From contig NZ_JACJSV010000001.1 in assembly GCF_014698335.1 (NCBI RefSeq), positions 62,001-126,000 of the forward strand: 64,000 bases of DNA, in the 5' to 3' direction. The notes beneath the pieces were generated by a model, which worked only from the letters and a program-made list of their open reading frames with translations, made no database searches and was not told the DNA's origin. Positions 32,587-42,466 of this stretch are shown here, piece after piece (the stretch's first letter is position 1; every line of letters begins with the position of its first letter). This DNA comes from Microcystis viridis FACHB-1342 (GTDB lineage Bacteria > Cyanobacteriota > Cyanobacteriia > Cyanobacteriales > Microcystaceae). Both the position numbers and the translations under genes were made by a program.

Positions 32587-33831
32587 ATGATTTCTGAAAT
32601 TTACCAAAAAGTCAGCTTGTTAGTTTTGTATCAAGGGGTTTTTGATAATGCTATTGGCAAGGCATTTATTACCCTATTATCTACGGATAATATTGCCGAT
32701 TTTCTTAAAGCCTATGGTCAATGGTTTCAAGCTTTAGCATCTAAAGATATCAGTTGGAATGATTTTCTAGTCGAACAAATTTTATTAGATGACAATCCCT
32801 TTAGTCAACAGGTACAGAAAAAAAGTTTTTGGGAGTTACCCGAATCTTTAATTAATGGCGTGAAACAGGATTTATCTATCCTTCAATCTCTCTATAATTC
32901 TAGCATTTATAGCCTCAGCAATTCGACAATTTTGGAACAAATTAAATTTCTCAGTTTCCCCGCTTGGGAAATGGACAATAAATTAGAAAGTTTTTTACAT
33001 TCCGGTTTAGATTGGAGGGAATTAGTTGAAGATTTAGCAGATTATTATCGCGAATGTGGTACGGGAATTTTTGCCCGTTATCAAGCTTTAAGGTGGCAAG
33101 AAGGTCGATTACAAGGAATTACTCATCCCGATCCCGTGCAGATTCAAGAAATAGTCGGTTATGAAATGCCCAAGGAAACCTTGATTAAAAACACTGAGTT
33201 TTTATTAGCAGGTTATCCCGCTTTAAATGTGCTACTCTATGGCAGTCGTGGTTCGGGAAAATCCTCTCTAGTCAAGGGATTATTGCAAAAATACCATAGT
33301 CAAGGATTGCGCTTAATTGAAGTGGCCAAATCCCAATTAAAAGACCTACCATTAATTATTGAAATTCTGCGATATTTACCGCAAAAATTTATTATCTTTG
33401 TCGATGATTTATCCTTTGAAGAAGACGATGAAGCTTTTAAAGCTTTAAAGGTTGTTTTAGAGGGAAGTATCACCGCTAGACCGAAAAATGTCGTAGTTTA
33501 TGCCACTTCTAATCGCCGACATTTAGTCAGAGAATTTTTTGCCGATCGACCCCGACCAAAAGATGGGGATGAAGTGCATAATTGGGACACAGTACAAGAA
33601 AAATTATCCTTTAGTGATCGCTTTGGGTTAACCCTAACTTTTGAACCAGCTAATCAAGAAAAGTATCTGGAAATAGTGCGTCATTTAGCCAGTTTAGCTA
33701 AATTAAAAATTAGCTTAGAAGACTTAGAATTTCGTGCCAAACAATGGGCAACCCAACATAATGGGCGATCGGGAAGAACTGCCAGACAATTTGTTGATTT
33801 TCTCCAAGGGGAATTAGAATTAAATAGGTAG
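32587..33831 (+). CDS. DUF815 family AAA-type ATPase
   Basis: The 414 residues carry a C-terminal AAA ATPase domain (about 185-414) with the P-loop GSRGSGKSS and a Walker B region FIIFVDDLSFEEDDEAF, then VVYATSNRRHLV (sensor 1-like). This is the DUF815/COG2607 pattern. The N-terminal 180 residues are helical and less conserved. Members are soluble ATPases of unknown role. It is followed 46 bp later by Uma2 genes, probably unrelated. Confidence 0.88.
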   Translation: MISEIYQKVSLLVLYQGVFDNAIGKAFITLLSTDNIADFLKAYGQWFQALASKDISWNDFLVEQILLDDNPFSQQVQKKSFWELPESLINGVKQDLSILQSLYNSSIYSLSNSTILEQIKFLSFPAWEMDNKLESFLHSGLDWRELVEDLADYYRECGTGIFARYQALRWQEGRLQGITHPDPVQIQEIVGYEMPKETLIKNTEFLLAGYPALNVLLYGSRGSGKSSLVKGLLQKYHSQGLRLIEVAKSQLKDLPLIIEILRYLPQKFIIFVDDLSFEEDDEAFKALKVVLEGSITARPKNVVVYATSNRRHLVREFFADRPRPKDGDEVHNWDTVQEKLSFSDRFGLTLTFEPANQEKYLEIVRHLASLAKLKISLEDLEFRAKQWATQHNGRSGRTARQFVDFLQGELELNR

Positions 33832-33877
33832 CATTAATTGTGTTATGATTAAATAAAAGAATATCTAATCTGGAAAA

Positions 33878-34453
33878 ATGTTGACTCAATCTCCTCCCAA
33901 AACCCTCAGCTTAGAAGAATATCGTAATTTAGAAACCATTGCCGAGGTTAAACACGAATATCACGACGGGGAAATTATCGAGATGACAGGGGGAAGCATC
34001 AATCATAATAGTATTCTCATTAATCTTATTGTCCTGCTAAAATTAGCTTCAAGAGGAACTAATTATCGTCTTCAATCTAGCGATCTACGTCTATGGATAC
34101 CCCAGTATAATCGCGGTTTATACCCAGATTTAATGATCATTGCTGGGGAACCATTATTTAGTGATAATCGCAACGATGAAATTTTAAATCCCTGTGTAAT
34201 TATCGAAGTTTTATCCCCTTCCACCTCTAGTTATGATCGGGGTGATAAATTTCGTTATTATCGTTCTATACCCCAATTAAACCAATATCTTCTCGTCAGT
34301 CAAGGGGAGATATTAATAGAATCCTATAGCAAAACCTCAGAAAATAATTGGTTGCTGCAAGAATACACCCAAGCAAGGGGAATTATATCCCTAGATTCTT
34401 TAGGAATTAGCTTAAATCTTGCCGATATTTACGAAGGAGTTGATTTTAATTGA
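33878..34453 (+). CDS. Uma2 (DUF820) putative endonuclease, copy 1
   Basis: A PD-(D/E)XK-fold protein of the very large cyanobacterial Uma2 family. The 191 residues show LSLEEYRNLETIAEVKHEYH with GEIIEMTGGSINHN, LYPDLMIIAG (acidic metal ligand) and CVIIEVLSPST with YDRGDKFRYYRSIP. The usual ExK position reads EVL, as in most Uma2 proteins. Nuclease activity is predicted, not shown, and the genomic role is unclear. A close tandem copy follows at 34533. Confidence 0.85.
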   Translation: MLTQSPPKTLSLEEYRNLETIAEVKHEYHDGEIIEMTGGSINHNSILINLIVLLKLASRGTNYRLQSSDLRLWIPQYNRGLYPDLMIIAGEPLFSDNRNDEILNPCVIIEVLSPSTSSYDRGDKFRYYRSIPQLNQYLLVSQGEILIESYSKTSENNWLLQEYTQARGIISLDSLGISLNLADIYEGVDFN

Positions 34454-34532
34454 AGAATAATTGATGAATGATAACCTTTTTTCTGTGATCTAGGTTATAA
34501 TCGGGAGGATTAAAAATTCTGTGACAGAGAAA

Positions 34533-35117
34533 ATGCTAACTCGATCTCCTACCAAAACCCTCAGCTTAGAAGAATATCGTAATTTAGAAACTAGAGCGGA
34601 AACTAAACAGGAATATCACGACGGGGAAATTATCGAGATGACAGGGGGAAGCATCAATCATAATCGACTGGTACGCAATTTAATTCGCTTGTTAGACAAT
34701 GCTTTAAGGAAAACTATTTATGAAGTCTTTCCCAGTGATTTACGACTATGGATACCCCAGTATAATCGCGGTTTATACCCAGATTTAATGATCATTGCTG
34801 GGGAACCATTATTTAGTGATAATCGCAACGATGAAATTTTAAATCCCTGTGTAATTATCGAAGTTTTATCTCCTTCCACCTCTGGTTATGATCGGGGTGA
34901 TAAATTTCGTTATTATCGTTCTATACCCCAATTAAACCAATATCTTCTCGTCAGTCAAGAGGAGATACTAATAGAATCCTATAGCAAAACCTCGGAAAAT
35001 AATTGGTTGCTGCAAGAATACACCCCAGCAAGGGGAATTATATCCCTAGATTCTTTAGGAATTAGCTTAAATCTTGTCGATATTTACGAAGGAGTTGATT
35101 TTAATCTCAAATCCTAA
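34533..35117 (+). CDS. Uma2 (DUF820) putative endonuclease, copy 2
   Basis: I begin at ATG 34533 (MLTRSPTKTLSLEEYRNLET) by alignment with copy 1; a GTG at 34521 is also in frame. The first 43 and last 115 residues are nearly identical to copy 1, but about 28 residues between INHN and DLRLWIPQ differ strongly (RLVRNLIRLLDNALRKTIYE against SILINLIVLLKLASRGTNYR). The pair therefore looks like a duplication modified by local gene conversion or replacement. The fold and uncertainty are as for copy 1. Confidence 0.85.
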   Translation: MLTRSPTKTLSLEEYRNLETRAETKQEYHDGEIIEMTGGSINHNRLVRNLIRLLDNALRKTIYEVFPSDLRLWIPQYNRGLYPDLMIIAGEPLFSDNRNDEILNPCVIIEVLSPSTSGYDRGDKFRYYRSIPQLNQYLLVSQEEILIESYSKTSENNWLLQEYTPARGIISLDSLGISLNLVDIYEGVDFNLKS

Positions 35118-35130
35118 CTTTAGCTATCTT

Positions 35131-36618
35131 TTAAGAAGACGTACTAAAAACAATTTTACCATCTTTTACCGCTACTAAACGCAAAGTTAAAGGTCCAGAT
35201 GTATTAGTTTTACTAGCAGCAACTGCCTCAAGTGTCTCGATAGAATTACCCGACTTTTTCACTTGACCAATAAAGTTAACTACCGTAGTTAATAAACCAT
35301 CTTCCACTTGAATTGACCCTAAAACTCCCGCACTTCTAGCGCGAAATTGAGCCGAAGCTAAGAGTAAATCTAATCGCTTTTGTAGGTCTTCTTCTGTCAT
35401 ATTTTGGGGATCAATAGAAACGGTAGCGATCACCTGTTTCTCCTCAAAAACTCTTTGATTGGGAACCACATCAGCAAAGACACGAATCTCGCTTTCTCCT
35501 AAGACATAATTACCTGCGGAAAGGATTCTCACCACATATTCTTTACCGTCCTGTAATTGTTGACTTAACTGTTCTACCTGTGCTTTTGTGATCTTAACTA
35601 AACGCTGGTCAAAATTAGGCTGATTCGGTTGGGTGGCACGGATAGCATTTATATTCGCTTCCCGCAATAACTTATCAATAACAGCGACAATAGCTTGGGG
35701 ATCGACAATACGAAAAGCTCCAAAAGATAACACCTGTCCCCGGAAAATAGCGATTTGTTTTTCCCGCAATTCTTGATAGGTTTGATAGTATTGTTCTAAA
35801 ACTTCCACTTCCCGCTTAAGAAAAGCCATTTGGGTTTCTAAATCTTTTAATTTTCCCTCGCGCTGTTCCAAAGCAAAATTTTTATCCACAATCGATCGAT
35901 CGAGTTCTCCAATACGTTGATCCCGGCGATCAATTTCTAGCTGTAGGGTTTTTTGTTGAGTTTCCAACTGTTGAAGTCGCGCTTGTCTGGTTGTTAATAA
36001 CTTTTGTTGATTAGCTAACTCTTTATCTCTAACTTGAACGGTGGTTTGTAGTTGATTGATCTGACTAGAAAGAATTGATTTTTGTTGGGACAATTGATCC
36101 CGTTGACTGCTTAACTGTGCCTTTTGATTAGTTAAAATAACTCGTTCATTATTTAAATTAGCCACTTCCTTACGAAACTTTTCCAACTGTCCCGAAACTA
36201 ATCGCAAACGTTGACGAGAAGCTTGATAATTTTTATTAAGAACCTCTAGACGTTTCTGCACAGCTATCTGTTCACTTTTAGCCGTTTTTAAAGCCTTTTC
36301 CACTCGATTTTTTTGTTCGGTGGTTTTTCTCACCTGACTTTCCAAATCCTTAATAGCGGCACGACGTTCATTTAAGAGACGATCCAGTTCAAAAACCCCT
36401 TGACGCAGGGATTTACTAGAAGCAAATAAGACAATTAAAGTGGAACCGGCGATCAAAATTCCCGTTACAATCGTCATCAAAGTTGCGGTTTGTTTCGGAC
36501 GCAGATTAAATAAACGCATCCTTTTCTTACCGATACGGCTCCCTATGCGATCGCCAATCGCCGCTATCAGACCACCTAAAACCACGATGGCCAAAACTAA
36601 AATATAAGCGCTAGTCAT
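35131..36618 (-). CDS. DUF3084 membrane coiled-coil protein
   Basis: The 495-residue cyanobacterial protein has two N-terminal membrane segments (about 3-20 and 45-68) around the basic loop RIGSRIGKKRMRLFNLRPKQ. A long coiled coil (about 75-290, rich in Gln, Leu and Lys) and a C-terminal globular domain (about 300-495) follow. This matches DUF3084. Function is unknown; the fold suggests a structural or tethering role at a membrane. It lies 7 bp downstream of ntcA and may be cotranscribed. Confidence 0.85.
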   Translation of the reverse strand: MTSAYILVLAIVVLGGLIAAIGDRIGSRIGKKRMRLFNLRPKQTATLMTIVTGILIAGSTLIVLFASSKSLRQGVFELDRLLNERRAAIKDLESQVRKTTEQKNRVEKALKTAKSEQIAVQKRLEVLNKNYQASRQRLRLVSGQLEKFRKEVANLNNERVILTNQKAQLSSQRDQLSQQKSILSSQINQLQTTVQVRDKELANQQKLLTTRQARLQQLETQQKTLQLEIDRRDQRIGELDRSIVDKNFALEQREGKLKDLETQMAFLKREVEVLEQYYQTYQELREKQIAIFRGQVLSFGAFRIVDPQAIVAVIDKLLREANINAIRATQPNQPNFDQRLVKITKAQVEQLSQQLQDGKEYVVRILSAGNYVLGESEIRVFADVVPNQRVFEEKQVIATVSIDPQNMTEEDLQKRLDLLLASAQFRARSAGVLGSIQVEDGLLTTVVNFIGQVKKSGNSIETLEAVAASKTNTSGPLTLRLVAVKDGKIVFSTSS

Positions 36619-36625
36619 CCAGAAT

Positions 36626-37303
36626 TTAGGTAAATTGTTGACTGAGAGCGACGGGATTATGGACGGTAATTTTCTTCTTGTAAATTGAGACCATTTCTTG
36701 ATCCCGCAGCTCTCCCAATAAACGGGTGACAGTGACGCGGGTAGAACCGATCGCTTCTGCGATCGCTTGGTGAGACAATTTTAGATCCACCCGGATGCCA
36801 TCGGTGGTGGGAACCCCAAAATCACGACAGAGAATTAATAAAAAACTGACCAAACGTGAACCCATATCCCGGTGAGCTAAGGTTTCGATCATCATTTCCG
36901 TTTGCAGAATCCGCGAGGACAACCCCTGCAGCATCAACATTGATAAATCGGGATTATTGCGGAGGGATCTTTCTACCTGCTCGATCGGGGCCGAGAGTAA
37001 TTCTACCGGAGTAAAAGCCACGGCATGATAAAAACGATCCGATCGCTGACCAGTCAGTAAGGATAGCACACCAAAGACGCTATTTTCCCGCAGTAGAGCC
37101 ACGGTAATTTCCTCTCCCGCTTCATAGACTCGCGATAACTTAACGGCTCCTTTCAGCAAAAAATAGACTCTTTCGGCGGGATCTCCCGGGAAAAAGATCG
37201 TTTTGCCACGCTCGAACAACTCCACCACCGGGGGGAAATTGCCGCTGCCGATTCGACGGAACACATCTGCTAGGGGTTTATCTTGTATTAATGATAAGTC
37301 CAT
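36626..37303 (-). CDS. ntcA: Global nitrogen regulator NtcA
   Basis: CRP/FNR-family activator that binds GTA-N8-TAC sites under 2-oxoglutarate control and runs nitrogen assimilation in cyanobacteria. I start at ATG 37301-37303 ([20 protein letters not shown]), the family start, giving 225 residues; the frame extends 21 codons upstream without support. A cyclic-nucleotide-like domain (about 20-125) is followed by a long helix and the DNA-reading [23 protein letters not shown] (about 175-195). Self-regulation is usual; the upstream region holds only a 9-bp-spaced GTA...TAC. Confidence 0.96.
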   Translation of the reverse strand: MDLSLIQDKPLADVFRRIGSGNFPPVVELFERGKTIFFPGDPAERVYFLLKGAVKLSRVYEAGEEITVALLRENSVFGVLSLLTGQRSDRFYHAVAFTPVELLSAPIEQVERSLRNNPDLSMLMLQGLSSRILQTEMMIETLAHRDMGSRLVSFLLILCRDFGVPTTDGIRVDLKLSHQAIAEAIGSTRVTVTRLLGELRDQEMVSIYKKKITVHNPVALSQQFT

Positions 37304-37517
37304 CTCACATCCAAAAAAGGGGAAAATTGTTTTTATTATCCAACGAGTGTCACCTCTATTAAACACAACCGCTCGCTAAACTGGGAAAAGTTTTGGGCGC
37401 TTTTTGCCAGACAATGGGGGAGGGGTGATCATTGCTGCCCCGTTATCTGTATCCCTATTATACCGAATCTCGCTGGGGTCGGCTATTGGGGAGATTTTTG
37501 TAAGAGAAACGAGAACT

Positions 37518-38294
37518 ATGTTAGATTTAACGGGAAAAAACGCCCTAGTGACAGGAATTGCCAATAATCGCTCGATCGCTTGGGGAATTGCTCAACAACT
37601 CCATCAAGCTGGTGCAAATATCGGTGTCACCTATCTCCCCGACGAAAAAGGCCGTTTTGAGAAAAAAGTGCGAGAATTGGCCGATGAACTTAATCCCGCT
37701 TTTTATGTCCCCTGCGATGTCCAAAATGACCAACAGGTAGAAGATACTTTCGCTACAGTGGCGGAAAAATGGGGTAAACTGGATATTTTGATTCACTGTC
37801 TCGCTTTTGCCGATAAAGAGGGTTTAACGGGCGATTTTACCGCCATCCCCCGGGAAGCTTTCACTAAATCCCTAGATATTAGCACTTTTTCCCTAACCCG
37901 TCTAGCGCGATCGGCTAAACCCTTGATGACGGAAGGGGGAAGTATTATCACTCTTACCTATCTCGGCGGTGTCAAGGTAATTCCTAACTATAATTTAATG
38001 GGGGTGGCAAAAGCCGGTTTAGAAATGAGTGTTCGCTATTTAGCTGCGGAATTAGGTGGCCAAAAGATCCGAGTCAATGGTATTTCTGCCGGTCCAATTC
38101 GCACCTTAGCATCTTCGGCCGTGGGGGGAATTCTTGATATGATCCATCATGTGGAAGAAATCGCTCCTTTACATCGCACCGTGACACAAATTGAGGTAGG
38201 AAATACGGCCGCTTTTTTAGCCAGTGATCTTTCTAGTGGTATTACCGGTCAGATTATTTATGTAGATTCCGGTTACGAAATTATGGGAATGTAG
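37518..38294 (+). CDS. fabI: Enoyl-[acyl-carrier-protein] reductase (NADH)
   Basis: Reduces trans-2-enoyl-ACP in the last step of fatty acid elongation. The start at 37518 (MLDLTGKNALVTGIANNRSI) is the family start; the open frame runs further upstream without similarity. The 258 residues show the FabI-type cofactor motif TGIANNRSIAWGIA, the TYLGG segment and the catalytic Tyr-x6-Lys in YNLMGVAKAGLEMS (Tyr and Lys spaced by six). The end ITGQIIYVDSGYEIMGM is also diagnostic. It is divergent from ntcA. Confidence 0.96.
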   Translation: MLDLTGKNALVTGIANNRSIAWGIAQQLHQAGANIGVTYLPDEKGRFEKKVRELADELNPAFYVPCDVQNDQQVEDTFATVAEKWGKLDILIHCLAFADKEGLTGDFTAIPREAFTKSLDISTFSLTRLARSAKPLMTEGGSIITLTYLGGVKVIPNYNLMGVAKAGLEMSVRYLAAELGGQKIRVNGISAGPIRTLASSAVGGILDMIHHVEEIAPLHRTVTQIEVGNTAAFLASDLSSGITGQIIYVDSGYEIMGM

Positions 38295-38573
38295 TTTTAT
38301 TCAGTTATTAGTTATTAGTGTTACGGGGTTCTGAAGGGGGATTTTTGACTTCTTTGGGGTCAATTGTGATCGGTCTGAAGGTTCATTTAATTTTTTCACA
38401 ATTTATTCCCTATTTTCAAACAATTTCTCAATGATGCTTTTCATTTTTGCATTGGTGAAGGGATTGGGGAAGATTCGGCGAATCTCAGGATAGGCGATTA
38501 AAATGCGTCTTAGCCTATTATTTGTGTTAATCTCATCTTTACAGACCAAAACCCTAAATCGTCTAAGAAGACA

Positions 38574-39497
38574 ATGGCCGCCAATTCTCGGAATAAATCG
38601 CCCGTTTTTCTCGGCTGTTCTGGCAGAATCGCTATTTTTTGCCTCTTGATGTTATTATCGGCGGCAATAGGCTGGTTAATTGGGAAACAGTGGGTTAAAC
38701 ACAGCAATCAACACGAAACCGTTAAACCAGTTTTTGCCACGGAGGAAAATAATTTTAATTCTGCCACAGATAGGGCATGGCAACGGAAAACTGAGATAAG
38801 AAAGCGCCGTCTAGAGTTGGGAATTGATAGTCAGTTTTTTAAAAATCTCGTCAATGAATTGTTTAACCTCCGCTATGGGGATATCAAAGAGGAAAAACAG
38901 AAACAGGAACAAAGAGACATTCTAGGAGCAGAAATACTCGATCGCTTAGAACGTCTCGATTCTGGCACTAGAGAAGCATTAGGTAGCTACAACGAGCAAC
39001 AGCGAGAAAAATGGCGAGAACAAGTGAATCAATTACGCTTAAGCGGTATAGTCTTTAATTTACTCACTGATACTGCCTTTTTTCAGCTATTTCCCGAATT
39101 GACAGAAAGACCAAGTTTTGATACAGGCCTGGGTCAACTATGGAGTGGTTTGGCCTGGAATCAGTTACAATCTTTACAGTCTGGCCTATCCTACCAAGCG
39201 ATCGAAAGTTTAGACGCGGGGGGGGAGGAAGTTATCGAGGCAATTCTCAGCGAGGGACAAGGAAAAGCCTATGCAATAAAATTGCGTTCCAGTGATCGGT
39301 TAAACTTAAATTTAGAGGCGGAAGGCGAAGTTTTACTATCTTTCTACTCTCCCACGGGTAATATTACCCTTTTAGATAAGTCTAGCGATCGGCAATGGTC
39401 TGGTCAATTACCCGAAGAGGGATTTTATGAATTAGTTATTCTCCCCCAGTCTTCTACCCCCGTCCACTTTCGCTTACAGTTAAAAGTAAGTCAATGA
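38574..39497 (+). CDS. Hypothetical membrane-anchored protein
   Basis: The 307 residues start with a basic N-terminus and one membrane segment (IAIFCLLMLLSAAIGWLIGK). A charged helical region (about 60-145) and a region with repeated Leu/Ser motifs (LWSGLAWNQLQSLQSGLSYQ) follow. The C-terminal 85 residues are beta-rich (KAYAIKLRSSDRLNLNLEA...LPEEGFYELVIL) and look like a PPC-type pre-peptidase C-terminal domain. No enzyme motif is seen. It stands alone between fabI and glyQ. Confidence 0.65.
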   Translation: MAANSRNKSPVFLGCSGRIAIFCLLMLLSAAIGWLIGKQWVKHSNQHETVKPVFATEENNFNSATDRAWQRKTEIRKRRLELGIDSQFFKNLVNELFNLRYGDIKEEKQKQEQRDILGAEILDRLERLDSGTREALGSYNEQQREKWREQVNQLRLSGIVFNLLTDTAFFQLFPELTERPSFDTGLGQLWSGLAWNQLQSLQSGLSYQAIESLDAGGEEVIEAILSEGQGKAYAIKLRSSDRLNLNLEAEGEVLLSFYSPTGNITLLDKSSDRQWSGQLPEEGFYELVILPQSSTPVHFRLQLKVSQ

Positions 39498-39563
39498 CTT
39501 TAACCGTCAGGAGACAGGATACAGGAGACAGTCGGCAGCTTTTTTCTCCCCAACCCCCCATCT

Positions 39564-39618
39564 CCCCACACCCCACACCCCACACCCCACACCCTACACC
39601 CCACACCCTACACCCCAC
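39564..39618. repeat. Heptamer array (CCCCACA)n
   Basis: About eight tandem units of CCCCACA, with CCCTACA variants, lie immediately upstream of glyQ. The same unit occurs at 26647-26670. Confidence 0.85.
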
Positions 39619-39654
39619 TTCCCCAACCCCTAACCCGCTTTTTTACTTTTTCCC

Positions 39655-40530
39655 ATGTCTCTAACTTTCCAAGCTGTTATCGCTAAATTAAATGAATTTT
39701 GGGCTGATCGCGGTTGTTTAGTTGCTCAACCCTATGATACCGAAAAAGGTGCAGGAACCATGAGTCCCCACACTTTTTTAAGGGCAATTGGTCCGGAACC
39801 TTGGGCCGTTGCCTATGTGGAACCCTGTCGTCGTCCTACGGATGGCCGTTATGGCGAAAATCCCAATCGTTTTCAGCATTACTATCAATATCAAGTCCTA
39901 ATTAAACCCTCTCCCGATAATATTCAGGATATCTATTTAGACTCCCTGAGGGTGTTAGGAATTAACCCAGAAGATCACGATATTCGCTTCGTGGAAGATA
40001 ACTGGGAATCTCCCACCCTCGGCGCCTGGGGTGTGGGTTGGGAAGTGTGGTTAGATGGTATGGAAATCACCCAGTTTACCTACTTTCAACAGTGTGGGGG
40101 TATCGATTGTCGTCCCGTGGCGATCGAAATTACCTACGGTTTAGAAAGATTAGCCATGTATCTGCAAGATGTGGAGGCAATTAATAAAATTCAATGGAAT
40201 GAAAATATCCTCTACGGTGACATTTTTCTACAAAATGAAATCGAACAATGTACCTACAATTTTGAGGCTTCTAATCCTGAGTTATTATTTAGTTTATTCA
40301 GTTTATATGAACAGGAAGCTAAACAATTAATCGATCGCTCTCTGGTGATTCCCAGTCTAGATTATGTTCTCAAATGTTCCCATACTTTTAATTTACTTGA
40401 TGCTAGAGGTGTGATTGCTGTAGCTGAAAGAACCCGTTATATCGGCAGAATTCGCAATTTAGCTCGACAGGTTGCTCAATTGTATTTACAGCAACGAGAA
40501 GCTTTAGGTTTTCCCCTACAAAAGGTCTAG
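39655..40530 (+). CDS. glyQ: Glycyl-tRNA synthetase alpha subunit
   Basis: Forms the alpha2beta2 class II glycyl-tRNA synthetase and carries the adenylation active site. The 291 residues show [58 protein letters not shown] and [11 protein letters not shown], the class II motifs of GlyQ. Length is normal. The beta subunit gene glyS is not adjacent, which is common in cyanobacteria. It lies between a CCCCACA array and a strong hairpin terminator. Confidence 0.97.
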   Translation: MSLTFQAVIAKLNEFWADRGCLVAQPYDTEKGAGTMSPHTFLRAIGPEPWAVAYVEPCRRPTDGRYGENPNRFQHYYQYQVLIKPSPDNIQDIYLDSLRVLGINPEDHDIRFVEDNWESPTLGAWGVGWEVWLDGMEITQFTYFQQCGGIDCRPVAIEITYGLERLAMYLQDVEAINKIQWNENILYGDIFLQNEIEQCTYNFEASNPELLFSLFSLYEQEAKQLIDRSLVIPSLDYVLKCSHTFNLLDARGVIAVAERTRYIGRIRNLARQVAQLYLQQREALGFPLQKV

Positions 40531-40639
40531 TGATCTGGGCATCTTTGGTGATGCACCCCTACCAATTGTACTGCCCTTCTTTTAATAACTTCCTTTTATC
40601 AAAAATCCTGTTTAAAAGTTATGGGATAGTGGGGAAGAA

Positions 40640-40667
40640 AAAAAGATGTTAGCGATAACATCTTTTT
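40640..40667. terminator. Bidirectional terminator between glyQ and rpsJ
   Basis: A perfect 12-bp stem (40640-40651 with 40656-40667, arms AAAAAGATGTTA and TAACATCTTTTT) has a GCGA loop. U-tracts arise in both directions. It can end glyQ and the str operon. Confidence 0.9.
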
Positions 40668-40675
40668 GGCATTTT

Positions 40676-40993
40676 TTACAATTTAACTTCAATATCAACC
40701 CCTGCGGGTAAATCCAATTTCATCAAAGCATCGATTGTCTTAGAAGAGGGTTGGTAAATATCAATAATGCGGCGATGGGTGCGGGTTTCAAAATGTTCAC
40801 GGGAGTCCTTGTCAACGTGAGGGGAACGCAGGACACAATAAATCTTTCTTTTTGTCGGTAGGGGAATCGGTCCGATCGCTGTGGCGTTAGTTCTATTGGC
40901 AGTATCGACAATCTTCTCACAGGAAGTATCGAGTAAGCGCTGGTCAAAAGCTTTCAAACGAATGCGAATTTTCTGTTGTTGTAGCGTAGCCAT
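40676..40993 (-). CDS. rpsJ: 30S ribosomal protein S10
   Basis: The start is taken at ATG 40991-40993 ([20 protein letters not shown]), giving the normal 105 residues; the frame extends upstream without similarity. Conserved blocks [39 protein letters not shown] and [16 protein letters not shown] are present. S10 binds 16S rRNA in the small subunit head and also serves in NusB/NusE antitermination. It is the last gene of the str operon, as in other cyanobacteria, 90 bp after tuf. Confidence 0.98.
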   Translation of the reverse strand: MATLQQQKIRIRLKAFDQRLLDTSCEKIVDTANRTNATAIGPIPLPTKRKIYCVLRSPHVDKDSREHFETRTHRRIIDIYQPSSKTIDALMKLDLPAGVDIEVKL

Positions 40994-41083
40994 AATTTCA
41001 CCTATTGCAATTGTCAAGGTACAAAATAAAGACAGTAACGGAGCAGCTTTTAAATTCACTGCCCCGTTAATTAGTAGATTAGC

Positions 41084-42313
41084 CTACTTGATAATTTTCG
41101 AGATAACGCCGGAACCGATGGTGCGACCACCTTCGCGAATAGCGAAGCGCATACCCTGTTCAATAGCGATCGGGTTGATCAGTTCCACGGTCATTTTGAT
41201 CCGGTCTCCCGGCATGACCATTTCTACAGTGCTGCCATCATCGGCGGTGTAGTCTTTGATAGTGCCAGTTACGTCGGTTGTGCGTACATAAAACTGAGGA
41301 CGATAGTTTTTAAAGAAAGGAGTGTGACGACCACCTTCTCCTGCAGTTAACACATACACCTCCCCCTCAAACTGGGTGTGGGGTTTGATTGTACCCGGTT
41401 TAGCGATCACCATGCCGCGCTCGATGTCGGTTTTTTGGATACCACGCAGGAGGATACCAGCGTTGTCACCGGCCATCCCTTGCTCAAGACTTTTCTTGAA
41501 CATTTCGATCCCGGTGACGGTGGTGGGGCGAGTTTCTCTGATCCCGACCAATTCCACGTTATCACCCACTTTCACAATACCGCGTTCGATCCGACCGGTA
41601 GCCACCGTCCCCCGACCAGTAATCGAGAATACGTCTTCTACCGCCATCAGGAAGGGTTTATCGATATCCCGTTCGGGGGTGGGGATATAGCTATCTACCG
41701 CTTCCATTAATTCATAAATTGCGTCCACCCACTCGTTATCGCCTTTTTGGGCCTTGGGATTTTTGGTCATGTAGTCGAGGGCTTCTTTCGCAGAACCGGC
41801 AATAATGGGGATATCGTCGCCAGCAAAGTCGTAACTGGTGAGAAGTTCGCGTACTTCCAGTTCTACGAGTTCCAGTAACTCCTCATCGTCCACCATATCT
41901 TTTTTGTTGAGGAAGACCACCAGGTTAGGTACACCCACCTGACGAGCCAGCAGGATATGTTCCCGGGTTTGGGGCATCGGGCCATCGGCGGCCGAGACCA
42001 CGAGAATACCACCGTCCATCTGTGCCGCACCGGTGATCATGTTTTTTACATAGTCGGCGTGGCCGGGGCAGTCCACGTGTGCATAGTGGCGATCAGCGGT
42101 TTCGTACTCAACGTGAGCGGTGTTGATGGTGATCCCGCGGGCTTTTTCTTCGGGAGCGGCATCGATTTCATCGTATTTTTTAGCTTGGGCATTACCCAGA
42201 GCCGCTAGGGTCATAGTGATAGCGGCGGTGAGGGTAGTTTTGCCGTGGTCAACGTGACCGATCGTACCGATGTTAACGTGAGGTTTCGTCCGTTCAAATT
42301 TAGCGCGTGCCAT
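41084..42313 (-). CDS. tuf: Translation elongation factor Tu
   Basis: GTPase that delivers aminoacyl-tRNA to the ribosome. The 409 residues have the P-loop GHVDHGKT at 19-26, the switch region [38 protein letters not shown] and the C-terminal beta barrels. A roughly 10-residue insertion around 180-190 and the overall length are typical of cyanobacterial and plastid EF-Tu. It lies 153 bp downstream of fusA; the gap holds degenerate heptamers and a small hairpin. Confidence 0.98.
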   Translation of the reverse strand: MARAKFERTKPHVNIGTIGHVDHGKTTLTAAITMTLAALGNAQAKKYDEIDAAPEEKARGITINTAHVEYETADRHYAHVDCPGHADYVKNMITGAAQMDGGILVVSAADGPMPQTREHILLARQVGVPNLVVFLNKKDMVDDEELLELVELEVRELLTSYDFAGDDIPIIAGSAKEALDYMTKNPKAQKGDNEWVDAIYELMEAVDSYIPTPERDIDKPFLMAVEDVFSITGRGTVATGRIERGIVKVGDNVELVGIRETRPTTVTGIEMFKKSLEQGMAGDNAGILLRGIQKTDIERGMVIAKPGTIKPHTQFEGEVYVLTAGEGGRHTPFFKNYRPQFYVRTTDVTGTIKDYTADDGSTVEMVMPGDRIKMTVELINPIAIEQGMRFAIREGGRTIGSGVISKIIK

Positions 42314-42466
42314 TTACTTTCTGTTCCTTTGTTTTTTTTTCTTCTTCAGCCGGGTGAACAGTAATCAGTCACCAGAGATCAGTTTTAAGTTAGCAGTTAT
42401 TAGGGTTGACCGATCGAATTTAAATGATCGGTTTATCCCCACTGCTCACTGGTCACTGGCAACTGA
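42314..42466. repeat. fusA-tuf spacer with degenerate heptamers and a hairpin
   Basis: Degenerate CAGTAATC and GGTCACTG units flank the inverted repeat ACCGATC/GATCGGT (near 42409-42433). The presence of heptamers inside a conserved operon shows that these repeats spread into transcribed spacers. Confidence 0.65.

Noticed and set aside
37449-37463. GTA...TAC between ntcA and fabI as an NtcA autoregulation site
   Set aside because: The spacing is nine bases, not the eight of the NtcA consensus, and a TATTAT hexamer overlaps it that could equally be a fabI -10 box.
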